Assembly: GCA_009746045.1 (NCBI GenBank)
Contig: RPFO01002102.1
Location: 153,501 to 217,500, forward strand
DNA: 64,000 bases
Origin: Mesostigma viride
Lineage: Eukaryota > Streptophyta > Mesostigmatophyceae > Mesostigmatales > Mesostigmataceae
Direction: 5' to 3'
The notes under the pieces are model-generated. The model did no database searches. It was not told the DNA's origin and saw only the letters and a program-made list of their open reading frames with translations. The first letter of the stretch is position 1; each line of letters opens with the position of its first letter. Positions 1 to 9,721 of the stretch are shown here, piece by piece. The position numbers and the translations under genes were made by a program.

Positions 1-428
1 AATGTTAAGCGCGATGAAGCCTTCACATTGAACCTGGGGCAACTATCCATTTGTAACGGGTCGATCTTGCTAGCCTTTATAAGTGTGTATTAACTAGCTT
101 GGCATCAAGTCGCGGTGCGCGCCAGAGATCTCACGACTCACGTCGTGAATTAAGCGCAATCTGCATTAGGCCACCTTGAATCTTCCTAATACCGGCACGG
201 TTGATCGATCTTTCGCTACGTAGCTCAGGTTAGAGGGTAAAATCCTGGGACGTTATAACACTGGTTATCGGAGGCAAATGTTGCTCAGGCAAGGTTAGCT
301 AACTCTCGCGGAGAGAGCTAGTGTAGCCAGTTAGGAAACCAAGGCGGAGCTTGGTGTAGATAGAGGTTCCTTTATTCAATGACCACTGGACAGGTCGGCG
401 GACAGTCCGCAAGGAATTCAACGACGCG
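1..428 (+). mobile_element. Truncated LTR end plus leader of an R1-related LTR retrotransposon
   Basis: Positions 1-260 align with the last ~240 bases of the R1 LTRs (30443-30681 and 38241-38479), with many substitutions and small indels. The LTR ends in AACA at 260. It is followed by the same primer-binding-like stretch CTGGTTATCGGAGGC (261-275) and a leader resembling 30697-30850. The leader hairpin at 297-319 (CTCTC-GCG-GAGAG flanked by AGCT) is unchanged between the copies. The element is cut at the window edge on the left and is abruptly replaced by LINE sequence near 429. This is an older relative of R1; no coding sequence remains. Confidence 0.8.
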
Positions 429-640
429 TTTTAAGTCCACGGGTGGCGGCCCTGCCGCGCGCGACCTGGGGCACGCCAGGTGAGGACATATCGCCCAGGC
501 TGGGCGGGCTTGGTGCCAGCTAGCTAGTCTAATAGATAATCTGATGTGTCTACCTGTACGTTCTGTGCGGGCCAGGTGCCCGGCTAGGCCCAGGTGCCTG
601 TGCCTAATAATGTGGGAAACATAATGTGGGACCCTCATAT
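429..640 (-). pseudogene. LINE ORF2 C-terminal fragment (LINE-A family)
   Basis: Read on the minus strand, this piece encodes the end of an L1-like ORF2, including the run HIIRHRHLGLAGHLART. LINE-A has nearly the same sequence at 3823-3996 (HIIRHRRLGLAGHLART), and LINE D has a similar end. The fragment lacks the reverse-transcriptase core, the 3' tail and a visible target duplication, so it is a rearranged piece rather than an insertion with recognisable ends. It abuts the LTR-leader fragment on its left. Confidence 0.75.
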
Positions 641-876
641 CTCACACATACATACCATTGCTTAATTTACATGCATATAGGTTGCCATAGCCGGCGCATC
701 ATGCATGCATCCTTCATGCATGCCGGCATCCTTTATATTACCAGGTTGATGCTGCGTTCAAAGATTACCTATAAACGCGTCCGGCCGCATTCACAGCAAA
801 CGCATCAGCGGACATCCCGTACCAAATCTGGATGCATGCTTGGGCTGGCACAGACTGCCCGGCCATGAGGATAAAA
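641..876. other. Unassigned spacer
   Basis: No gene is visible. The stretch has short ATGCATGC palindromes near 700-725. With 2936-3377 it is the continuous sequence into which the ORF1-only LINE (888-2924) inserted, so it may be part of the same old piggyBac-like element. Confidence 0.4.
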
Positions 877-887
877 TGGAAATATAT
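877..887. repeat. Target-site duplication, left copy (TGGAAATATAT)
   Basis: The 11-bp sequence TGGAAATATAT occurs here and at 2925-2935, exactly bounding the ORF1-only LINE copy 1. Confidence 0.85.
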
Positions 888-1371
888 TAATTAATTAATA
901 TAATATATATATTAATTAATTAATTAATTAGAAACATAACTCCGTTGGGAGTATCTGTAGCACATAGTAGCCCTCGAGAAGGGGCAGATGGCCTATAATA
1001 GGCTACTTCCTGCAAGGGTGGGAATGTAAGCTACCCTTGCTCTACTGGTGCACCAGGGCACCTGCACCCTTATTATGATCGATCACGCTATGCCCAGCTA
1101 AGGGGGAGCATGTCATGTGCAGGGGAAGATCATGATGGCTATACAAGAGCTAGGGCATGGCTTCTCGACAGAGAGCATCTCTCTGCAGGGCATAATATAG
1201 CATGGCTAAATTCTTAATGCAACATCCATGGGGGTCCCATTATAGGCAGGGCTTGGCTAAATTCTGAAGGCATCATCCATGGGGCCGGGCCATTATGGGC
1301 GCACATGCGCGTGGGCCACCACATGCTAGGCTAAGCTTGACTAATCTACACTAGTAACTGGTATATATTCT

Positions 1372-2760
1372 CTAGTCTGAGGTGGCAGGATCGAGGGGCC
1401 TGCCAGGGCTTGTGGTCAACGTGGATGACCGCCCCCTCCAGTATACCGGCTTCCCCCTTGCGCTCTGCCGGAGCTGAAGGTAGGTCAGCCATAGCTCGCG
1501 TCGCCGCTGTTGCTGGGCCAGGGTCAAGTCGTCGTCCAGCGTGAAGCGAGTCTCCGAGAGCTTCTTGCGGCATTTAAGGAACGCCAGCTTGTCCGCCATG
1601 TACTTAAAGGCATGAGGAGCACGGATGCCGGGCCAGCCTTCCCCCGCGCGCGGGGAGGCGGACAGCCGACATGTCCATCTCACCAGTGAGTAGCATGGGG
1701 GCAAGAATGTCGCGCTTATTAAATGCCTCAAGAGTCAAGAAGGCTCGTGGAGGTCTCACCTGCCGGCTGGTCGAAGTGCTTGACGATGACATTGTGGCTG
1801 CGCCTGGCGATGTCGGCTTCCTCGCGAAGGTCGAGGGCTTGTTGCTTCAATGAGTTGTGCCGCGATGGTGGAGGTGGTGGAGGTGGTGTGATGCAAGTCC
1901 GCCCAGGTGGAGGGAGCATCGCCGGCCGGGCCAGCAGGTGCCGGCTGGGCGGCGATGTCCTTCACGGCCTGGGCGGTGAGGCCGGCGGTGTCATGCAAGC
2001 TCTCAAGGGCGGTGGCGGTGGCTTGAAGGCGTTGGTCGAGGTCGAGGAGCTGGGCTTTGATGTCGGCAGTGGAGGCGGAAATGGCAGTGGAGGTGGAGAC
2101 GGCGGTGGTGGAAATGTACGTGAGGAAGTTCAGTAGCCAGCGTGCCACCCATTGCTGCGACGTCGGCAGCAATTAAGGGCCGGGGGTCACGTGCTGCTGA
2201 AAGGCTTCCGTGAGGATGGAACGGAGTGTGGGGGCGGAGATGGATGGAGCCCAGATCTCGCCGTCAGAGTGCTGGATCGAGAAGGGAGTTGAGGATGGTG
2301 TGTTGGAGGAAGGCGCGGTTGCACCCGTCCAGCACGCTGATGTTATACCACCAGTTGCCGTCCGAGCAGATGAGGCGATTGATGTCGTAGAGATGGAGGC
2401 ACAGGTCGTAAAGCGAGGCGTAGTCCCCGTAGAAGATGCAACGCATGGCAGTTGCCGGGGACATGTTGGTCCAGTCGTGATCATCGACCTTGAAAGGTTC
2501 AGGCCGAAAGCGCGGTTCCGTTTGGGGCGTGAAAAGTTACCCTCCTGTGTTGTCGGCTGGGGGGCTGCGTTTAGGGTCAGGCGATGCCGATGGCGAGGCA
2601 TTGAGCCCGGGAGGTTGGCTGGGCGACCACCAGTGCAAGACTAGTGTCACCGCTGCCTGCCGGACCTCAGTGATGGCGAAGCTGCAGCCTGAGCTGCAGA
2701 CGTATTTTCATTGCCGAGCGCAGCCGTCAGGCTGCGTTGCGTCGATGGGCGTTTGCTCAT
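1372..2760 (-). pseudogene. ORF1 of the ORF1-only LINE, copy 1 (frameshifted)
   Basis: The minus strand starts with MTSKRPSTQRSL-like sequence near 2760. It continues through a segment containing CIFYGDYASLYDLCLHLYD (about 2264-2464) and ends with a basic C-terminal region (KYMADKLAFLKCRKKL, then TLDDDLTLAQQQRRREL). The C-terminus aligns with ORF1 of LINE D (RLVLGARRLLQRDDFSLDEDYTTAQ...), placing it among L1-type ORF1 nucleic-acid-binding proteins. The reading frame changes several times, so this copy cannot make a full protein. A Gly/Asp-rich plus-strand frame over the same bases is a shadow. Confidence 0.75.
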
Positions 2761-2802
2761 CGTATATTGCGTAATAGCGTCGGAAAATTATATCAGCGTG
2801 TG

Positions 2803-2817
2803 CGTCTTAGAAAGACG
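2803..2817 (-). promoter_or_regulatory. Conserved 5'-UTR hairpin of the LINE families
   Basis: CGTCTT-AGA-AAGACG is a perfect inverted repeat. It is preserved at the same place in the other LINE 5' UTRs (23824-23838, 50935-50949, 51102-51116), where the loop is AGA or CAA. Its role is unknown; it lies in the likely internal-promoter region. Confidence 0.6.
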
Positions 2818-2924
2818 AAGCGATTGTGATATTCACGACTAAATTCGGGGCTCAAACATGAAAGTTATGAGCTCCGCCGTCAGCCATGGCTACCTCGTGG
2901 CTCGTGGCTTTAATTAATTCTCCT

Positions 2925-2935
2925 TGGAAATATAT
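2925..2935. repeat. Target-site duplication, right copy (TGGAAATATAT)
   Basis: Matches 877-887; closes the ORF1-only LINE copy 1. Confidence 0.85.
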
Positions 2936-3377
2936 GATGAGCGATTACTCATCTGGCACTGGCGACCAAGAAGGCAGTATTTTCCCACCTGAATTTTCCC
3001 AATTCTACAAGTTTGGCCATGCCTGACCTACGAAAATCACGCATCATCATTCTGAGCAACATTCTAAACCGTTTCTAGCCGCGAGACGCAAAATTTCCCG
3101 GCCTGATAACGGCACGTTGGCAGCCATATCTCGTTACGCGCGCGCGAGTGAAATTTTCCCGCCAAAGTCACGTGACTCCCTACTATGATTACATCCCTAT
3201 AATTACCAGGCTATGGCAGATATTACCCCAAACCTATGCATCACCTTCGTCCCTAAGTGTTCCCGGACCCACCGAACAACTGTCCTCCGTGTACAAGTGG
3301 TGCGGCGCTCTCGGGCGCGAAATTCGATCGTTAGTCAACCCCCCGACAGGTCGGGGGGTTAGCGGACTATGGGTTAA
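2936..3377 (-). mobile_element. Diverged piggyBac-like element fragment with one intact end
   Basis: The right end reads GCGGACTATGGG followed by TTAA (3374-3377), matching the GGCGGACCATGGG-TTAA terminus of the MITE at 39268-40607. The reverse complement of 3040-3180 aligns with 39470-39610 (CACGTGACT, then alternating GCGC, then AGATATGGCTG), so the whole piece is a distant relative in the opposite orientation. I could not place its other terminus. No transposase is seen. Confidence 0.5.
3337..3360. repeat. Perfect 11-bp inverted repeat
   Basis: AACCCCCCGAC-AG-GTCGGGGGGTT, an 11-bp stem with a 2-nt spacer. It sits just inside the piggyBac-like terminus. Confidence 0.7.
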
Positions 3378-3459
3378 TTAATCCACCAGTCTGGCACCTG
3401 GTACTTGGTAGTCCCGGGAACAGACTATAGGAAACACACCACGGGTTACTACCTGGGCC
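3378..3459 (-). mobile_element. LINE-C 3'-UTR piece, left of LINE-A
   Basis: This short stretch continues, across LINE-A, with 51238-51268 and then 51710 onward. No coding content remains. Assignment to LINE-C rests on contiguity after removing LINE-A, not on similarity to another copy. Confidence 0.45.
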
Positions 3460-3471
3460 GAATGATGGAAT
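3460..3471. repeat. Target-site duplication of LINE-A, left copy (GAATGATGGAAT)
   Basis: The 12-bp sequence GAATGATGGAAT lies immediately left of the (TTAA)n tail. It recurs at 51226-51237, immediately right of the LINE 5'-UTR monomers. Confidence 0.85.
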
Positions 3472-3510
3472 TAATTAATTAATTAATTAATTAATTAATT
3501 AATAGACACG
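3472..3510 (-). repeat. (TTAA)n LINE-A 3' tail
   Basis: TTAATTAA repeats mark the 3' terminus. Other LINE ends in the window (about 888-930, 12498, 39186, 51269, 51348) carry the same tetranucleotide type instead of poly(A). Confidence 0.8.
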
Positions 3511-3914
3511 TGACTGCGTCACGTGAGCATACAGACTGTAAGTCCTCAGTGGGAGGGGAACATGGGATGGAATGGATGGTATAAGCTATCTAGGTCCTAG
3601 TTACAGGGGTGTGGGCACCGCGGCCCGAATCGCTATGAATGCCATACTTGGTCACACGCGGAGCCCCCACAGCTAGGCTTGGGGGTGGTCTCCTTCATCA
3701 CTACTTGCCATCTATCCTTGCGCACCATCTGCCTCCATATTACAGACAAACCAGGAGGTTGCCCGGGGGTGAGCCCGTCACGTCTAGTGTAGCACATGTC
3801 CATGCCGAGTCTATCACGAAAAGTCCACGGGTGGCGGCCCTGCCGCGCGCGGCCGGGGGCACGCCAGGTGAGGACATATATCGCCCAGGCTGGGCGGGCT
3901 TGGTGCCAGCTAGT

Positions 3915-6198
3915 CTATCTGATGTCATCTACCTGATCTGTGCGGGCCAGGTGCCCGGCTAGGCCCAGGCGCCTGTGCCTAATAATGTGGGAAACATAGG
4001 GCAAATCAGCGTACAAATCCTCATTACTAATGTGCAAACCAAAGGGGATGTTAAGGGCCTTGCGCAGCATCTTGGTGACGGCGCCGTCGAGTCGTTGCTC
4101 CAGCTCCTGCATCAGTGTCCACGTCTCGGCGCCGTAGGTCAGGATCGTCAGAATGACGACCTTGAAGAGGTCACGCTTGACGATCCGGGGTAGGGCGGGG
4201 TTGCTCCACCAGCGGCGGTGGTCATGGAGGTGCGCCCACGCCATGCCGATCCGTGTCGTCATGTCGTCCTCGCAGTCGGGAAGCCAACTGCATGCATGCC
4301 GATCAGCTTGAAGCGGCCTGAAGGAGGGTAGTTGACCTCGGCATCGTCTAAGAGGCGGAGTGTGGGTGGGGGCCCTGCCATGCCGAGGGCCATGCAGGGC
4401 CTCCGTTTTGGGGCTGATTTCTAGACCAACCGCCCGAGCCTCGAGCGCCAGGCAGTCCAGCCAAAGTTGGGCAGACTCCGGCTTCTCGATGAGCGTAATG
4501 TCGTCGGCATAAATGAGGTCAGCTAGTAAATTCTGTTTGTTAGTCGGCCCCCCTTCCCCAAGCTCGTTCGTGATTGCTAGGCCAGGGGCACGGCCTGCAA
4601 TGCTAGCAAAGCGAGCACGTGCCTGGCGCATAACATAATCCACTACAATAATAAACAGGTACGGCGACAGGACGCAACCCTGCCAGACGCCGGTCTGCAG
4701 TGGGCATGGCGGGGTAATGCCGTGTTGAGTGCACCGAAGTGGTCGACCCCTCATACAGCGTGCGGATGACGGTAATCAGGGGAGTGGGGACGCGAGCGCG
4801 AGCAAGTACAGCCCATAGAGCGTCCCAGAGGACAGAATCAAATCCCTTGATGAAGTCGACGAAGATCAGGATGGCGGGAAACTCACCAGGTTGCAGGAGA
4901 GCGATTTCCTCGAAGAGGCGACGCGCGACGAAGATGGCCATGACGGTGTTGCGCCCAGGACGGAAGCCCATTTGAATTTCCCCAAGGTGACAGTCGAGAG
5001 CAGAACGAAGGCGGTTGAGGATCATGCGCATGAACAACTGAAGTGCGGCGCTCTGGATGCAGACTCCTCTGTAGTTGGCGGGGTCGTCAGGGGAACCTTT
5101 GTTTTTGTACAGCATAATACGGTAGCTGTGCTGCCACTCAGGAATCGGCGGCGCGTCGGCAAGCAGGATCCGGTTGCAGACGTCAAGCAGGAACCCCGTG
5201 AGCGCCGTCAGCTTAATCACCGGGGCTGGGAGCTGGTCATGCAGGTCCAACGGCGGCATAGAAGCAGAGTTGCTTGGCGGCGGTGCTCAGCTCGAGCTCG
5301 GTGAACGGCGGGAGCTCGTTGGGGTCGGCCAGGGGTTCCATCAGGGCTGGGTATACGTGTAGTCCTGCTCAGCGGCGGGCGGCGTGGGCGGCGCAGGGAC
5401 GTCCGCCGGTGCTACTGCCAGGCGTGCGGCCGCCAGAGGGCCAAGCGGCGGAGGCGGCGGGGGGGCGCCGAGCAGCCGGGACTGGGAGGAATACCGGCAC
5501 TGACCAGTCGAGCTGCTGCTGCGGTGAGCCAGAGAGCGTCCGCGGCGCCGGCTGCGCGCCGCCGGCGGGCCGTTGGGCGTGACGCAGGCGGGTCCAGGCG
5601 TACTTGCCGTGCTGGTCCTTGAGGTGGGCGAAGTACTCGCGGACATGAAGGTCCTCCTGCTCCTTGGCCGCCTGCCGGATGGCCGAGTGGTAATCGGCTT
5701 TGAGGCGGGCGTAGCGGGCGGGGTCGCTGTTGTCGCGCAGGGCTTGCCGGGCCTGGTGGATGACGGCGGGGAGCCGGTGCAGGCTGGTGAAGCGGGGCGG
5801 GCGGCGGGGCCGGGGGCAGTAGGGCCCCGGCCGCGGGCAGCTTGTCAGCGAGGTGCCGAAGGGCCGATGCCGGGCCGGCAGCGAACAGCTGGGCGTGGCT
5901 GGCCGGGATGTCCAGCGCGTCGACGAACGCCTCTGCGGCGCGCTTGTGGGCGCGTTTTTCGAGGAAGTCCTCCAGAGCGTCGTCAGATTTCTCGAGCAAC
6001 TGAAGTGTGCGCAAACCGGCAGGTGGTGCCACGTGCTTACCGAAAGGGCGAGGGGAATCGCAGGCGGATGCGGGCGTGGACGATGCGATGATCGGAGCGC
6101 ACCAGGGGGATCACATGCGAGCGAGCAGCTAGTACAGATCCTTGATGACGCTTGCGCATTACAACATAGTCAATTAATGCAGCGTTCAGTGCCAGTTG
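3915..6198 (-). pseudogene. LINE-A ORF2: RT domain and endonuclease C-terminus (broken)
   Basis: Reading leftward on the minus strand, 6198-6037 encodes the end of an APE-type endonuclease (ALIDYVVMRKR, then SDHRIVHARIRLRF). Next comes a proline/alanine-rich linker. The RT follows, with MLYKNKGSPDDPANYRGV, FVDFIKGFDSVLWDALW, GVWQGCVLSPYLFIIVVDYV and the catalytic YADD in LADLIYADDITL, then LTILTYGAETWTL. These are non-LTR RT motifs of the L1 type and match intact LINE D. Several frameshifts (for example near 4700-4750 and 5260-5400) make it a pseudogene. The endonuclease N-terminus lies 21.8 kb away at 28044-28792, displaced by T1. Confidence 0.85.
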
Positions 6199-6556
6199 CA
6201 CTAGGAACTCAGATCTGAGATTTTTCTCAGTTTTTCTCAGTTTTCTCAGCTTTCTCAGGAAGGCTGCCTGAGATTTCCTGAGATTTCCTGAGATGTCCTG
6301 AGATTTCCTGAGATTTCCTGAGATCAACTGAGAAAAATCTCAGTTTTCTCAGGAAAACTGAGAAAATCACCTGAGAAAACTGAGAAAACTGAGAAAAAAC
6401 TGAGATCAGCCTGAGAAAGTCGCCTGGCCTGAGATTTTTTTTTCTCAGGAACGAAATTTCTCAGGCGCCCGTTTTTTTCTCAGGTTGCTGCCTGAGAAAA
6501 TCTGAGACTGAGAAAATCTGGGAAACTTAAGGCCTGAGAAAAACTGAGAAACCTCA
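6199..6556. repeat. CTGAG/CTCAG subterminal repeats, T1 left end
   Basis: Dozens of CTGAGAAA, TTTCTCAG and CTGAGATTTC units in both orientations. The same motif fills 27700-28043 and, in diverged form, both ends of T2. Confidence 0.75.
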
Positions 6557-6713
6557 TGCACACAGAGAAATCGCATTCATACCACGCAACCAGAAATCGC
6601 TTTGATTACAAATTACAATAATTTCTTGTGCAGTTGGAGTACAGCTCTTCAAGTTTAATAAGAACATCAATTTCAGTCACTAGACGAGTTGCTACAATCT
6701 GCTTTAGCGTAGC

Positions 6714-7104
6714 TCACTTTTCCATACGCCCTTGCACTTCTCCTCGTTGGTGCAAGGTCGCCCCGGCTAGGTTCAGCCACATTCTTGTGCTGCCTACCTC
6801 CTCTCCCCCTCTGCCCACGATTCCCCCGCGTAGGTTCAGCCGCATACTCGCGGCCATCGCCACCACGGGCAGAATCAGCAGCATTTTCTGCTGCAGGCTG
6901 CCTCCTTCCTCTCCCCCTCCGTCCACGCTTCCCCGTGCAGGTTCAGACGCATTGTAGCTGCATGGGTCATCACTGTCGCTGCTAGGTGGAGCCACATCCT
7001 CTTGGCTACCATTATCACTGCCGCTGCAGATGGAGGAATCAGTTTCTGCTGCAGGCTGCTTACCCCTCCTCTTCCTTGGTGCAGGCATGCCATCCTCGCT
7101 GCCA
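6714..7104 (-). other. Low-confidence reading frame over imperfect ~130-bp repeats
   Basis: A minus-strand frame of ~124 codons begins MPAPRKRRGK and is rich in Ser, Asp and Glu early on. The DNA below it is an imperfect tandem repeat (AGGTTCAGCCRCAT followed by a CTCC-rich stretch, about three units), which by itself can keep several frames open. It lies in T1 just inside the left subterminal repeats. It could be the remains of a transposon-encoded nuclear protein; I do not recognise a family. Confidence 0.2.
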
Positions 7105-7170
7105 CACTAGGAACGGAGTGTTGACAAACTTTGACAATTGTTTGTCAAGAATTGTCAAATAGTTCTAGTG
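7105..7170. mobile_element. 66-bp CACTAGGAAC foldback mini-element
   Basis: It begins CACTAGGAAC and ends GTTCTAGTG, with TTGACAA/TTGTCAA motifs between, so almost the whole sequence can fold back. No target duplication is evident (CA on the left, TG on the right). It may be a tiny relative of T1. Confidence 0.45.
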
Positions 7171-7489
7171 TGACCCGCTGGCTTCGCACAGCCAATTTTT
7201 TTATTTTTTTTTTAATCAAGTTTTGGCGGTAGTCGGTAGAGAGACCATATGGAGGGACTGCCCGCTGCCCGCTGTAGACGCATACTGTAGTTCGTAGAAG
7301 CGTACTCCTTCGCTGCACTCCGTCCAGAGGAATCGTGACGGACTGACGGTCTCCTTCGCTGCCCTCCAGAGAGGAGGCCGCTAAAGCGGCCGCTCGCTTC
7401 GCTCGCTGGGAGCTTTGCGCGGATTGGTTGGCAGTTCTTCCGTGCGCTTGGCGCTTCGCGCGGATTGGTGGTCAGTCAGTCCGCCCCTT
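7171..7489. other. Spacer inside T1
   Basis: A poly-T stretch near 7196-7215 is followed by a GC-rich part with short repeats (CGCGGATTGGT twice, GCCGCT-AA-AGCGGC hairpin near 7378). No gene is seen. Confidence 0.4.
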
Positions 7490-9397
7490 CTGGATTGGCC
7501 GCGTACTCGGTGATGCCCTGAATAGTGTCGGATTACCTTACATTGCCAAATTAGTAATATAGATTCTTGTTCACCCACCTAACGAGTACACCACCAAGAT
7601 CATCCAACGAATCGGCAGCAATTTTGTTTGGAAACAGCAGGGTATCATAACACACACGGTGCCGGGATGGATCGATAGGGACATGTCCTATATGCCATGG
7701 GTTCAAGGAGGCTTGGGCTTACATAATATGGAGTGGCGCTTATGGTCAGTGTACACCAAACAGATCCTAACCGCTTTCATAGGCGTAAACGCACACCCTG
7801 GTTGTATGTTGGCACAAGAAGCTTTCGCCACAACCTATACCCACAACAATGGTACATCATGGCACTTGGGGGCAGCAATACTTACATGTGCGCTCACTTC
7901 GTATAAAGGCTTATCATGGTACTGGGCACGTATGTGGAAAGGTTATAAGAACCTAAAACCGGACAGAATTGCTCACCCTACCACGCGGGAAGAGGTGGCA
8001 CGCCAACCATTATATTTCAATGATTTGCTGCGCGATAGTGAGCATAATGTGTTTGGTGTTTTAAGCGGCCGCAACCCATATGAGGGCTTTTTGACGGCCA
8101 ACCCGCCGGTTACGCGAATCATCGATTTATACGCGGCTGACGGTGACCGATATCGCCTCCTAACATACACGGAAATCAGTGCGTGGATCGCAAACATGCC
8201 CAGCCGACCAGCTTGGGACAACCCTCTACAAGCAATTCCCGCAGGATGGCATACCCTCATGACAACCCCACGCAAACCCCTACAAGTCGGGGAATGGGTG
8301 AGCTATTACCCGGATCGCGACACGTCCATACATAAGGGCTGCATCGTTGCGGTCGCGTCGACGGGCGTTACCATACAATTGCTCCAGGAGACACCCGACG
8401 GTCAAGGACTTCTCGGCAAATTGATTACATCGTACGCCTACATTCCAGCATTTCAATGTCACCGCATTCGAGTGGTCCCGTGGTCACTGTCACAGGCGTG
8501 CATGTTACCCTTGGACCCCACCACAGTGATACGCGACACCACATGGCTACATGTTGGCAAGGGGCGACTGGACACGCTTGCTCTAGACCCGCTAGAATTT
8601 GGGTGGGTCCTCACATCTGGCGGCACCCCCATGACGAAGTGCCTTTTCGAGTACACGGCAGACTGGGGATACCGACTACTTCTACATAAAAATCATAGGA
8701 TGCACCCGGGTCGCCTGCGCTGGCACCCCGAGTGGCCGGGCTACACCTGGATCAAGAACATTACCTTGGCAGTTGATCACCCATTGGTTGACAAACGGGC
8801 CACCGACGTCCAGCACCTGCTTATGCATCGGGCCATCGGGGTCAACTCCCAATTGCACCACCGGTACTCCCACGCGGCGGCGTGCTTATGCAACTTTCCA
8901 GATGAAACAATTGAGCACAGATTTCTGGACTGCCAACTCGCAGGGGTTTGGCAATGGCTGCTGGGTATATGGGCCAAGTGGATGGCTATTACAGCTCCCC
9001 CACCACCGTCACACTATCTACGGTTATTTTCGGCATCACGGGATTACGGGACGCGAGCCTCACAGCCAACCAGATGGCATGGATATGGCTACGCACGACG
9101 ATGCTTCACACCATATGGCAAGTTCGCAACGAGACCGTATTCACGTTACGTGCCGCGTACACGAGAGGTGCCGTGGTCCGCCGGTTTATCTCCTCTTGGA
9201 ACCTGGCTATGCGTCGTTACTGGCTCCTGGCGACGGAACAACACAAAGTATGGGACCCGGGCCCTAACAATGACACCCCCAGCCCCCTGGAAGTCTTCCA
9301 TGCACTCATGGGCATGAACCAGGTCTTTACACGTATGCCGGATGACGATATATCTACAGTACAATGGCTACCTTGGTCGCAGGGCGCGCCTTATTAA
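7490..9397 (+). pseudogene. LINE ORF2 C-terminal part with zf-RVT-like tail
   Basis: The plus-strand frame is open from about 7563 to 9000, after a stop at 7560-7562 that interrupts LPYIAKLVI. It includes NFVWKQQG, then GGLGLHNMEWRLWSVYTKQIL, which resembles the region just after the RT domain in plant and algal L1/RVT proteins. Near the end, CLCNFPDETIEHRFLDC followed by VWQW looks like the zf-RVT cysteine/histidine module. At about 9000, a short C tract shifts the frame. The tail continues in another frame (WIWLRTTMLHTIWQVRNETVF) to 9397. It is 5'-truncated, with no RT core or endonuclease, so it is a dead LINE from a family different from A, B and D. Confidence 0.7.
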
Positions 9398-9499
9398 TGC
9401 GGGCACCCCAATTTAGGCAAAACTAGGCATTTCAGGCTATTTTTGGCATACCTGGGTCACCTTAACTGTTATATGGAAATAAACTAACACCCATTTCAC

Positions 9500-9720
9500 C
9501 GGAAAATATAGATTCTTGACATATCAACTGCCATGACCTTGACAATTAACCTTGACAAAAGCTTGACATGATAACATCAAAGGCTTGACAGACCTTGACA
9601 GAATGTTGAAAGGTTGACAAAACCTTGACAATCTTTGAAATATCAACATATCAACACGGAAAAAAATGTCAATACACTGACAAACCAAGGTGATGTGTCA
9701 AGAAATGTCAAGACGTTAAC
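9500..9720. repeat. TTGACA-rich repeat block
   Basis: Many TTGACA/TGACAA units in ~220 bp. A similar block of TGACAAA units lies at 13520-13620, and a short one at 7117-7160. Each long block precedes a copy of the duplicated unit, so they may be its subterminal repeats. Confidence 0.5.
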
Positions 9721-9721
9721 A

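Larger units (their letters stand above)
888..2924 (-). mobile_element. ORF1-only LINE (family B), copy 1, full length
   Basis: This minus-strand element has its 3' end on the left. A (TTAA)n/AT tail (888-930) is followed by a 3' UTR with the hairpin CTCC-GTTG-GGAG (about 940), then ORF1 remnants (1372-2760) and a 5' UTR carrying the hairpin CGTCTT-AGA-AAGACG (2803-2817). It is bounded by an 11-bp target duplication. The 3' UTR runs straight into the ORF1 C-terminus, with no endonuclease or RT between. Copy 2 (39186-51052) has the same boundary, so the layout is ancestral and not a local deletion. It resembles the 'half-L1' (HAL1) type of non-autonomous LINE known from mammals. Confidence 0.85.

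Noticed and set aside
1723-2136. Gly-rich plus-strand ORF
   Set aside because: Antisense to the family-B LINE ORF1; the same pattern appears antisense to copy 2 at 41155-41823.
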